Under the pieces are notes generated by a model. That model ran no database searches. It was not told where the DNA came from and saw nothing but the letters and a program-made list of their open reading frames with translations. A stretch of 64,000 bases of DNA, taken from contig CAVVNF010000014.1 in assembly GCA_963749535.1 (NCBI GenBank), positions 124,001 through 188,000 of the forward strand, given 5' to 3'. Made by a program: the position numbers and the translations under genes. The stretch is from Chersky-299 sp963749535. Lineage in GTDB: Bacteria > Actinomycetota > Thermoleophilia > RBG-16-64-13. Of this stretch, positions 1 through 8,035 are shown piece by piece (positions within the stretch are counted from its first letter, which is position 1; each line of letters opens with the position of its first letter).

Positions 1-70
1 CGGATCGCCAGGGAGCTCAACCTGGAGCCGGCCACTCCGGACGAGGCCAGGCAGATCCTGGGCGTGGTGA
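1..70 (+). CDS. 3' end of a BKACE-like (3-keto acid cleavage, DUF849) enzyme, partial
   Basis: Only the C-terminus is inside the window. The first 66 bases read RIARELNLEPATPDEARQI followed by LGV, which resembles the usual ending of the BKACE family, whose members condense or cleave beta-keto acids with acetyl-CoA. The frame shows no stop and runs into the next gene, whereas the neighbouring frame has TGA at 68-70. The true stop has therefore probably been lost to a one-base indel. Position directly before an SDR and a thiolase fits beta-keto acid breakdown. The identification rests on about 22 residues and is tentative. Confidence 0.38.
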   Translation, partial: GSPGSSTWSRPLRTRPGRSWAW

Positions 71-102
71 AGACGATAGTCGACGACGAAGGAGGCCGGA
101 TC

Positions 103-877
103 ATGGATGATCTGTTTTCACTCAAGGGCAAGAACGCCGTCGTCGTGGGCGGGGCCGGGGGCATTGGCCACGGGCTGGCCGAAGGGCTCGCCCGCTACGG
201 CGCGCAGGTAGCCATCGCCGACGTGAATCCGGCCAGCCTCGAGCAGGTCTCCGCCGAGCTCGGTAAGGCTACCGGCGCGACGGTCAAGACCTACATCGTC
301 GACTGCACGCAGGAGGCCAGCGTCCAGGAATTGGTCGCCAAGACCGTCTCCGACATGGGCCGGGTCGACATCCTCGTCAACGCCCTGGGCTACAACGCCA
401 AGGCTCCGGCGACCGAGTTCCCCATGGACGAATGGGACAAGCTCTTCGCCGTCAACATCCGTGGCGTCATGATGAGCTGCAAGCACTACGCGGCGCACAT
501 GGCCGAGCGGGGCGGCGGCAAGATCATCAACCTCTCGTCGATCCGCGGGGCCAGAGGCGCCACCGGCGGCAACCTCGCGTACTGTGCGAGCAAGGGCGCG
601 GTCAACATGCTTACGAAGCAGTTGGCTTGCGAGCTGGCCCCGAAGAACGTGCTGGTCAACGCCATCGCGCCGATCATCACCATCACTCCGATGACCGCTG
701 AGCGGATCAAGAATGAAGCGTCGCGCTACGAGCGCATGTTGCTCAACGTCCCCATGGGCCGGATGGGAACAGTGGCGGATCTCGATAGGGCCGGCCGTCT
801 TTCTCGCCTCGCCGGCTTCTGATTTCGTCACCGGGACGATCTTGTATCCCGATGGCGGGATGTCGTCGTTCGTCTAG
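103..877 (+). CDS. Short-chain dehydrogenase/reductase (SDR), frameshifted near 784
   Basis: NAD(P)-dependent oxidoreductase of the classical SDR family, about 257 residues once corrected. The start ATG at 103 follows AAGGAGG at 89-95 with good spacing; upstream in-frame GTG codons lack such a site. Visible motifs are the nucleotide-binding GGAGGIG near residue 18, NALG in place of NNAG, the catalytic Ser in NLSSIRG and YCASK with the catalytic Tyr and Lys. An extra G at 784 breaks the frame; removing it restores the SDR ending IGPAVFLASPASDFVTGT and a stop at 875-877. With a BKACE-like end before it and a thiolase after it, it could be a hydroxy-oxo-acid dehydrogenase or phloroglucinol reductase in an aromatic-degradation pathway, but the substrate is inferred from context only. 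Confidence 0.85.
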
Positions 878-950
878 AGCCAGGAATTGTGTAGAGCCGG
901 AAAGTCGTCTGGGGTGGAAGACTTGTTGATAGTCGGAAGCGGGATAACCA

Positions 951-2145
951 ATGAATGAAGCAGTCATCGTCTCTGCGGTGCGAACCGCTGTCGGAAGGAT
1001 CGGCGGGTCCCTCAAGGATGTCCAGCCTGAGGATCTGACCAAAGTGGTCATCCAAGCGGCCATCTCCCGTGCCGGAGTCGAACCGGCACGCATCGACGAG
1101 GTGATCATCGGTCAGGCCAAGCAGAGCGCCGACGCCGCCAACCTGGCGCGCGTCGCCGCGCTCAAAGCGGGCGTGCCCATAGAGGTGCCGGCCTACACGG
1201 TCATGCGCCAGTGCGGTTCGGGGTTGCAGGCCGTCCACAACGCAGTTCAAGCCATCGTCTCCGGCGAGGCCGAGATCATCGTGGCCGGCGGCGTAGAGAG
1301 CATGAGCAACGCGCCTTTCTACCTGAGGAACGCGCGGTACGGCTATGGGGCCGGCAACGGGGTTCTCGTGGACTCCAACACGGAGAGCCAGCCACGCTCT
1401 CAGCCCGTCGAGGTGTACGGCAACTTGACGATGGGCCTCACGGCGGAGAATCTGGCGGCCAAGTACTGTATTTCCCGTCAGGAGCAGGACGAGTTCGCCC
1501 TTGCCAGCCAGGAGAAGGCTCTACGAGCCATCGAGGAAGGGCGTTTCGCGGAGGAGATCGTGCCGGTAGAAGTACCGGCCCGCAAGGGTCTGCCCACGAT
1601 ATTCGACACCGACGAGTTCCCCCGCAAGACCAGCATGGAGCAGTTGGCCAAGCTGGCTCCGGTTTTCAAAGAGGGTGGCTCCGTGACCGCTGGGAATTCC
1701 TCGGGCCGCAACGACGGGGCGGCTTGTCTCGTCGTGATGTCCGCAAAAGAGGCCGCTCGCCGGGGTCTAAAGCCGCTGGCGACTGTACGCGGCCAGGCGT
1801 GTGCTGGCGTGTCTCCGGAGATCATGGGCATCGGTCCAGCTCCGGCTTCGCGGAAGGCGCTTGGCCATGGCGGGGCTTGTGCTCGACGACATCGGTCTCA
1901 TCGAACTGAACGAAGCGTTTGCCGCGCAGAGCTTAGCCGTCGTCAAGGAGTTGGGCCTTGACCGCTCGATCCTGAACGTCAATGGTGGGGCAATCGCCCT
2001 GGGCCATCCTCTCGGCAGCTCGGGAGCGCGGATACTGACGACCCTTCTGCACGAGATGCGCAAGCGGGGGACGCAGTATGGGCTGGCCACGCTCTGCATA
2101 GCAGGCGGGCAAGGCATCGCGACCGTCGTCGAAGCGGCTCGCTAA
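951..2145 (+). CDS. Acetyl-CoA acetyltransferase (thiolase), frameshifted near 1863
   Basis: Thiolase II family enzyme of about 397 residues that condenses or cleaves beta-ketoacyl-CoA, typically acetoacetyl-CoA to two acetyl-CoA. The nucleophile is Cys88 in the motif QCGSGLQA; the second half holds NEAFAAQ, the catalytic His in GGAIALGHPLGSSGARI, and the second catalytic Cys in CIAGGQG. An extra G at about 1863, between the codons for ASRKAL and AMAGL, splits the gene into two frames; one base removed gives a full-length family member. Start ATG 951 gives the standard N-terminus MNEAVIVSAVRT. It follows an SDR by 73 bases and probably shares its transcript. A biosynthetic role is possible, but the catabolic context favours thiolysis. 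Confidence 0.9.
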
Positions 2146-2185
2146 CTCCAGGTCCCCGACCCTCTCCGGCCGAAGTGTCCGGGAC

Positions 2186-2207
2186 TGTGGCGGTCGAGAC
2201 CGCCACA
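2186..2207 (+). terminator. Stem-loop after thiolase
   Basis: TGTGGCGG and CCGCCACA form an 8-bp perfect stem around the loop TCGAGA, 41 bases after the thiolase stop. A moderately T-rich stretch follows, but no clean T-run. It is plausibly the terminator of the SDR-thiolase transcript. Confidence 0.5.
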
Positions 2208-2234
2208 ACCTATGCCGTTGTTCCTTATAGATGA

Positions 2235-2263
2235 CCGTGATACTCATCATAGTATGCTATAAT
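2235..2263 (+). promoter_or_regulatory. Candidate promoter with TATAAT box
   Basis: A perfect TATAAT lies at 2258-2263 in an AT-rich patch that stands out from the GC-rich surroundings. The -35 region is poor. A related block with TAGAAT at 2570-2575 precedes the intact ferredoxin gene at 2671, so both look like versions of one promoter. Confidence 0.4.
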
Positions 2264-2287
2264 CTCCCGGTGTCGCTGACGGCGGTG

Positions 2288-2309
2288 AAGCTTCATTTTG
2301 AGACGAGCT
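2288..2309 (+). repeat. 22-bp leader repeat, copy 1
   Basis: AAGCTTCATTTTGAGACGAG and the two bases after it recur with one mismatch in inverted orientation at 16728-16749. They also recur at 17 of 21 positions at 15715-15735, just upstream of the athS ribosome-binding site. The unit can fold into a small hairpin. Here it lies about 30 bases before the ferredoxin relic at 2342. Confidence 0.6.
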
Positions 2310-2341
2310 CTAAGGCCGGAGGGTCGTAGGAGACGCAGATC

Positions 2342-2509
2342 ATGAGTTGGGCAATGGTGACGAGCCTCGCGAAGTCCGCTAGCCGTCCCGCGGGTGTTGC
2401 GACTCGCCGGATCGATTTCCTTAGAAAAACTTTGCAACGCGTGGTAATCTGCATTTGCGGTTACACCGTCCCGCCTCGCGGCCTGATGTACCGCTCTGTG
2501 GAACGTTGA
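2342..2509 (+). pseudogene. Relic of a ferredoxin-like Fe-S subunit N-terminus with all cluster cysteines lost
   Basis: A 55-codon reading frame begins MSWAMVTSLAKSASRPAGVA. It aligns with the start of the intact Fe-S protein at 2671 (MARWGMVINLAKCTRCHACV): W-MV-LAK, then A-VA and R-I-FL match. All four cysteines of the first cluster motif are replaced (Cys to Ser, Arg, Gly, Arg), each by a single-base codon change such as TGC to TCC. After about 30 residues the similarity fades and a stop follows at 2507-2509. Its upstream DNA resembles the leaders of the neighbouring Fe-S genes. It is best read as a decayed partial duplicate; a functional cluster-free peptide is possible but unsupported. 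Confidence 0.55.
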
Positions 2510-2670
2510 AGGCACAGATGTCGATATTCTTATCCCATTCTGCGGTACCGCAATATCATTATGGTGTGGTAGAATCTCGCCGTTTGAGCATTGGACGCTG
2601 GAAGAGCCTCGAGGCCGGTCCCGGGCCGTCAGTGGGGACGAGCATTCCAGTCGAGGTATAGGAGAGGCCG

Positions 2671-3448
2671 ATGGCGAGATGGGGAATGGTAATCAACCTT
2701 GCGAAGTGCACCCGGTGCCACGCATGTGTCGCCGCCTGCAGGATCGAGCACTTCTTACCGTTGCGGGTCACCTGGCCGCGACTGATCGCCCTTGAGGTGG
2801 ACGACGGCATCCGGGTGGACGTCTCGACGTACCCGGTCCGCTGCAATCAATGCAAAGACGCCCCGTGCGTCAAAGCCTGTCCCACGGAGGCCTCACACCA
2901 GCGCGAGGACGGCATCGTGGTCATCGATTCCGACAAGTGCTTCGGGTGCCGTTATTGCGTGATCGCCTGTCCCTATCAGAACCGCACGTTCTTGTCGAAA
3001 GACAAGAACCCCGACGTATTTTCCCGATCATGCCGAGACTTCCTTTGAGAAGAAGGGCAAGAAGCTCTACCCACACCAGGTGGGGACCACCGAGAAATGC
3101 AACTTCTGCGTGGAGCGGATAGACGCGGGGATGGCGAAAGGCCTGAAGCCCGGTGTCGATCGTGACGCCACGCCCGCCTGCGTCAACACCTGCCAGGCGC
3201 GAGCGCTCACCTTCGGCGATCTGGACGACCCGGAGAGCGAGGTGGCCAAACTGATCCGCGCCCGCGAGGGATTCCAGTTGCACGCGGAGTACGGCACCGA
3301 CCCGTCGGTCTACTACGTCGACTACAAGCTGGGAGGCGCCCCGTCCAACAAGGCCCCCGTGCGTGACCGGACGGGCAGCCACATCCAGCATCTGAGCACA
3401 GTGTATGAGCCGGTCAAGGAGAAGCTGGCCAAAAAGAACTTCAAGTAG
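2671..3448 (+). CDS. Four-cluster [4Fe-4S] electron-transfer subunit (DmsB/PsrB/NrfC type), frameshifted near 3020
   Basis: Electron-transfer subunit of a molybdopterin complex, about 258 residues. The cysteine motifs appear in order: CTRCHACVAAC near residue 12, CNQCKDAPCVKACP near 60, CFGCRYCVIACP near 90, then CNFCVERIDAG with ACVNTCQ, enough for four [4Fe-4S] clusters. The start ATG at 2671 follows a purine-rich GGAGAG. A TTTT run at 3019-3022 is one T too long; with three T the frame joins to EKKGKKLYPHQVGTTEKCNF. There is no signal peptide, so it is cytoplasmic. It lies 15 bases before the NrfD subunit and two genes before the Mo subunit, so the three probably form one complex. Confidence 0.9.
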
Positions 3449-3463
3449 CCGGGAGACCGATAG

Positions 3464-4433
3464 ATGAACGCTAGAACGGCCCGTCAATGGATGGTCACGC
3501 ACGAGTGGATGGTCAAGCCCATGGCCCAGACCGAATGGATCCAGGGTCGAGGGCTCATGGTCTGGCTGGCTGAAGTGTTCTCGGCCCTCGGCGTCGGGGC
3601 TCTTCTTGGTCTCGCTCTTCCTCGCATAGCCTGGTGGGGAGCGCTGTTCGGATGGCTCTTGATCCTGCTGTTCAAGTTCCCCTTGCACCTGTTCTACCTC
3701 GGAAAGCCCGCGCGTTTCTGGAGGGCCTTCCCGCCTTTCAGCAAGGCCTGGAGGACGTCGTGGTTCGCGCGCGGTGTGGTCTTCACTGCATTGTTCGTCG
3801 GCTTCGGGGCGGTCCAATTGGTGACGAGGTACCTCTTGCACTACGACGTGATCTCCGGCTCTGCCGCGTCCACGATCAACGTCGTCAACTGGGTCATGAT
3901 GATCCTGGCCGGCATTTTCATCGTCCTTACCGGGGTCTACGCCGGCTTCGCCATGAGCTACTGCAAGAGCGTCCCCTTCTGGAACACCGGCCTGTCTGCC
4001 CATCGTGTTCCTGATCATGGGCGTGGCGGACGGCCTCGCCCTTGTGATCGGGGTGGGGCTGGTGACCGGCGGGACAACGCCGCGTCGGCTGGAGTCCGCC
4101 ACCCGTATCGTCCTTATCGTCAACGCGCTGCTCATCCTCACGTACCTGATCAACGCCAGGTACCAGTCGGCCACGGCCGAGTTGTCGGTGAAAGAGCTGA
4201 TCAGTCGGCCGTCTGGCCTGGTCTTCTGGGTGGGGATCGTGGTCCTGGGCATCACCGTGCCATTCGTGATCAGCATCGTCAGCCTGTTCGCCGGAGAAGC
4301 CTCACTGCCCATACTGGTCGTTGCCATCATCTGCCACACCATCGGCGCCTTCTCGCTCAAGTACTGCGTGCTCAAGGTCGGCATCTATCGGTCCGCTGCT
4401 TCCGAAAGCTTCTGCCTTCTAGGCAGTGCGTAG
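3464..4433 (+). CDS. NrfD/PsrC-like membrane quinol-interacting subunit, frameshifted near 3994
   Basis: Polytopic membrane protein of about 322 residues with roughly eight hydrophobic segments. It is the usual membrane anchor and quinone-reacting subunit of Mo/Fe-S complexes in the CISM superfamily. The N-terminus MNARTARQWMVTHEWMVKPM is followed by the first membrane helix near residue 30. An extra T in CTGTCTGCCC near 3994 breaks the frame; corrected, it continues PIVFLIMGVADGLALVIGVG and ends at 4433. It sits between the Fe-S subunit and the Mo subunit, in the usual order. The electron direction, toward or from quinone, cannot be told from the sequence. Confidence 0.85.
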
Positions 4434-4450
4434 CACTCAAGGAGAAATCA

Positions 4451-6666
4451 ATGGCCAACCGCGAAGTCATCTACTCCACCTGCAAGAGCTGTCACGGCGG
4501 CTGCGGCGTGAAGGTCACCAAGGAGGACGGCGTCGTCGTCCACATCGAGGGCAACCCGGATTCGCTGACCGGGGGCACGATGTGCTCCAAGGGTCTCTCC
4601 AGCATCCAGCACATCGACAATCCCTACCGCATCAAGTACCCGATGAAGCAGGGCCGGCGCCAAGGGCGAGGGCAAGTGGAAGCGGATCTCCTGGGACGAG
4701 GCGCTGGACACCATCGCGGACAAGATGAAGGCCGCCATCAGGCGATCCGGGTCCGCAAAGCATCGCCATCTCCCAGGGCACGGGCCGGGGCTACAACCGC
4801 TACACCATGCGCCTGGCGCGCTCCCTCGGCACCGGCAACGCCATCACGCCCGGCTACGTCTGCCACAGTCCCCGCCTCGGCCTCTACGCCCTGGTGACCG
4901 GCTACGGCCGCCTGTACTGCGACTACCACGGCTGGGGCGGCGAATTCCCGAAGACCCAGATCATGTGGGCCAAGCAGCTCGAGATCAGCAGCGCCGACTC
5001 CGAGATGTGCTACTGGTATCATGAAGTCGCTGGACTACTGCAAGAACCTGATCATCATCGACCCGCGCGCCAGCGCGTATGCGACTCGCGCCACCCTCTG
5101 GATCCAGCCCCGGCCGGGCACCGACTGCGCGCTGGCCATGGGCATGATGAACGTCATCTTCGAAGAAGAGCTCTGGGACAAGGAGTTCGTCGACAACTGG
5201 ACCTACGGCTTCGACGAACTGCGCGAGCGCGTCAAGGAATGGACGCCCGAGAAGGTGTCCGACACCTGCTGGATCCCCAAGGAGCACGTCATCGAGGCGG
5301 CCCGCATGTGGGCCGTCGACACGCCGGGGACTGCATCCAGGTGGGCAGCTCGCTCGAACGGCAGGCCAACTGCGGCCACACGCTGCGGGCCATCACCTGC
5401 CTCATGGGCCTGGCCGGCAACATCGAGCGCCCGGGCAGCATGGTCAGCTGGGTGCTTCCCGACACCGGTCTCATCGAGGACTTCAACCTCGAGCTGCCGA
5501 TCACCGACGAGATGAAGAGCAAGATCATCGGCGGCGACCGGTTCAAGATGGGCGCCACCCGCACCTGCAACCCCGACACCATGGTCAAGAAGCTATCAAC
5601 GCCGGCGAAGCCCCGATCAAGGTGTGGTTCAGCGTCGGCGGACAGCAGATCGTGCACATGGCCAACACCAAAGAGGTCGTCGCGGCCATCGAGAAGGTCG
5701 AGTTCATGTCGCACACCGACCTCTTCATGGGTCCGATGGCCGAAGCGGCCGACATCGTACTGCCGGCGGCCCACTGGCTGGAGCTGGACGACGTCTACGA
5801 CATGCATCCGCGCTTCATGATCGAAGCTCACAACAAGGTGGTCGACCCGCCGGGCGAGGCGAAGATCCGATGCCTGGATCTTCAACGAGATCGGCAGGCG
5901 CGTCGTCCCCGACAAGTGGTGGGACAACGATCGACGACATGCTCGACTACGAGGTACGCAGAGGTAAGGGACGGACGGCGGCCCGCTGACGTGGAAGGAC
6001 TTCAGCGAGCGCCTGGTCAGCGGCTGCTGGGGCGACGACCAGGTCTATTACAAATACAAGACCGACTACTGGCGCGAAGGCGGCGGCTTCCCGACGCCCA
6101 CCGGCAAGTTCGAGTTCTAGTCGAAGCATCTGGAGTCGCTTGGCTACGACCCGCTGCCCGTCTTCTGCGAGCCGGGGGAGAGCCCCGAGTCCACGCCGGA
6201 GCTCTTCAAGGAGTATCCGCTGGTGATGAGCAGCGGGTACCGCCAGCCTTTCTACTTCCTGGGCCAGTACCGCAACATTCCCTGGCTGCGGAGCTTCATG
6301 GAGTTCCCGACCTGCCAGCTTCATCCCGAGACGGCCAAGCTCTATGGCGTCGAGGACGGCGACATCATCTGGATCGAGTCGCCCCGCGGCAGGATCCGGC
6401 AGAAGCTGAGGACCTTCCCCGGCATCAAGAAGGGCGTCCTCATGGCCACCGCCAACTGCTTCTACCCGGAGGAACCGGCCAAAGGCTATCACGGGCTGTT
6501 TATCTCCAATCCGAATGTCCTAACGAGCAATGACCATCTCGATCCGATGTACGGCTCGCCGGACCTGACCTGTCTGCTCTGCAAGGTCTACAAGGCCACG
6601 GACGATGAGCTGCAGGAAGAGGTGTTCAAGAGCGAGGAATACGGGTTCGTGCCTACCCCAGGGTAA
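4451..6666 (+). CDS. Molybdopterin oxidoreductase, catalytic subunit, with about eight frameshifts and one in-frame TAG
   Basis: Bis-MGD oxidoreductase of the DMSO-reductase superfamily, about 738 residues if repaired. The start ATG at 4451 follows AAGGAG. The N-terminal [4Fe-4S] motif is CKSCHGGCG with a later Cys in TMCSKG; PGYVCHSPR carries the likely Mo-ligating Cys, as in polysulfide and thiosulfate reductases. There is no Tat signal, which points to a cytoplasmic site. Frame changes occur near 4650, 4752, 5018, 5318, 5593, 5870, 5929 and 5970, and TAG at 6118-6120 replaces an expected Tyr codon in the segment PTGKFEF. The C-terminal cofactor domain from 6223 is intact. Essential genes in this window are broken in the same way, so sequence error is likelier than decay, but a real pseudogene cannot be excluded. 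Substrate unknown. Confidence 0.85.
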
Positions 6667-6708
6667 GCCGGACTTGATCTGGAGAAGTCCGTACGGGAGG
6701 AGAACAGC

Positions 6709-7104
6709 GTGGAGCGTAGAGCTATCAACCCTGGGACCTGGCAAGACCAGTTCGACTTCTCTCAAGCGATCGAGGTGGTCGGTTCCCAGAGAGTCCTTTT
6801 CTGTGCCGGCCAAACCTCGGCGGACGCCGACGGAGGACCACTCCACGCGGGGGACATGCTGGCCCAGTTCCACTGCGCGTTGGACAACCTCGAGACGGTG
6901 CTTGACCAGGCGGGCTTCAAGCTCGCCGACGTTGTGCGCCTTAACTACTACGTGACCGACGTTCCCGCGTTCTTGGAGGCGGTGCCCAAAGTCGGCGAGC
7001 GGTTGAAGGAGGCGGGGTGCAAACCCTCGTCCACGCTACTCGGAGTAGCTCGGCTCGCCGAGCCGACCTGGATGATCGAGATCGAGGCTACCGCGGTCGG
7101 TTGA
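6709..7104 (+). CDS. RidA/YjgF/Rid family protein
   Basis: Small protein of 131 residues of the Rid family. Members form trimers and hydrolyse reactive enamine or imine intermediates, or act on related enol-type substrates. The GTG start at 6709 follows GGGAGGAG with about seven bases of spacing. Family hallmarks are VLFCAGQTSADADG near residue 30, the central ALDNLETVLDQAGFKLADVV and the C-terminal PTWMIEIEATAVG. The usual catalytic-type Arg in the C-terminal segment is not seen at its expected place, so imine deaminase activity is uncertain. It lies 42 bases after the Mo subunit and faces a convergent minus-strand operon. Confidence 0.85.
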   Translation: MERRAINPGTWQDQFDFSQAIEVVGSQRVLFCAGQTSADADGGPLHAGDMLAQFHCALDNLETVLDQAGFKLADVVRLNYYVTDVPAFLEAVPKVGERLKEAGCKPSSTLLGVARLAEPTWMIEIEATAVG

Positions 7105-7146
7105 GGGACACGGATGTCTGGCCCACCCGACCGGGTGAGAAAATGA

Positions 7147-7174
7147 GGGTCCCACCAATCTGCTGGCGGGGCCC
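7147..7174 (-). terminator. Hairpin between convergent genes
   Basis: GGGTCCCACCA (7147-7157) pairs with TGGCGGGGCCC (7164-7174) with one mismatch and one wobble around a six-base loop. On the minus strand it is followed by CTCATTTTCTC, so it best serves the minus-strand operon that ends at 7211. It may also stop plus-strand readthrough from the RidA gene. Confidence 0.55.
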
Positions 7175-7210
7175 CCGGTCTTCGCGGCGATAGGGTCTAT
7201 CGGGCGGTGT

Positions 7211-8035
7211 CTACCTGGAAAGTGGGATGTCCCCCAGGTTGAGGTCCTTTCCCGCGGTGCTCAGCTCGCCGAACGTCTTGGCCGCGAATCCCTCGGCCTC
7301 GATGGTGAGCGAGCACGAGTCTTCTGCCAGTCCGTGGAACCAGAAGTCGCCGAAGGCGTCGGTAGTGGCTGTCAGAGTCTTGCCGGCTGCTGCTGGGCCG
7401 GTGAGAGTGCAGGTGGCCCCGATGATGACTTCCTTGTCGATGGGGTCGTAGACCGTGCCGGCGACGAACTTCTTGGGAATGTTCAGGTAGTACACTCGGG
7501 GCTTCACGCCGAGTTCGGGCTTGAGTACCTCAGCCCTGGCGATCTCCGCCGTGAACTCGCTCTCTTCCCCGAACTTGATGGCTTCCGTCGGGCACGAGTC
7601 GGCGCACCGGGGGATCTTCCATTCGCCACCGTCCAGGAGGTGGGCGCAGCCCGTGCACTTCTGGGCGAGGTTGAGGCTCTCGTTGAAGAAGATGGCGTCG
7701 TAAGGACAGGCGTCCACGCAGGCCTTGCAGCCGGTGCATTTGTCGGGGTCGATGATGACCAGCCCATCTTCCCGTTTGTAGATCGCGCCCTCGACCGGGC
7801 AGGCCGGCATACACGGAGCCTGGTCACAATGCTGGCACGGGGTGGGGACGAAGTGCATCTGCACCTTGGGCACGGTGCCGCGGATGAACTCGGTCTGCCT
7901 CAGCCAGAACTGCCCGGTATCAGGCTGGGGCTTGGCGATAGGCGACCAGTCGTTGCCGACATGCTCGTCTTTGCAGGCGATCTGGCAGCTGTAGCAGCCG
8001 TTGCAGACGCCGACGTCGATCACAAAGACCTTCAT
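7211..8035 (-). CDS. Transhydroxylase-type Fe-S subunit with C-terminal beta-barrel domain
   Basis: Electron-transfer subunit of 274 residues. Residues 1-190 hold the full four-cluster set: CNGCYSCQIAC, CQHCDQAPCMPACP, CTGCKACVDACP, and CTGCAHLL with CADSCP. From about residue 205 a Cna-B/transthyretin-like domain follows (AGTVYDPI, TDAFGDFWFHGL, LNLGDIPL). This layout is that of the small subunit of pyrogallol-phloroglucinol transhydroxylase, but here the cysteine set is complete, unlike the paralogue at 15755 and, from memory, the Pelobacter protein. No signal peptide. It abuts the stop of the Mo subunit gene with no gap, so the two are translationally linked. The complex is probably a relative with a different redox role. 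Confidence 0.85.
   Translation of the reverse strand: MKVFVIDVGVCNGCYSCQIACKDEHVGNDWSPIAKPQPDTGQFWLRQTEFIRGTVPKVQMHFVPTPCQHCDQAPCMPACPVEGAIYKREDGLVIIDPDKCTGCKACVDACPYDAIFFNESLNLAQKCTGCAHLLDGGEWKIPRCADSCPTEAIKFGEESEFTAEIARAEVLKPELGVKPRVYYLNIPKKFVAGTVYDPIDKEVIIGATCTLTGPAAAGKTLTATTDAFGDFWFHGLAEDSCSLTIEAEGFAAKTFGELSTAGKDLNLGDIPLSR

Noticed and set aside
6118..6120. In-frame TAG read as pyrrolysine or readthrough
   Set aside because: No PylT-like signal or pyrrolysine enzyme context is seen, and the gene carries many other errors, so Tyr-to-stop by error or decay is simpler.
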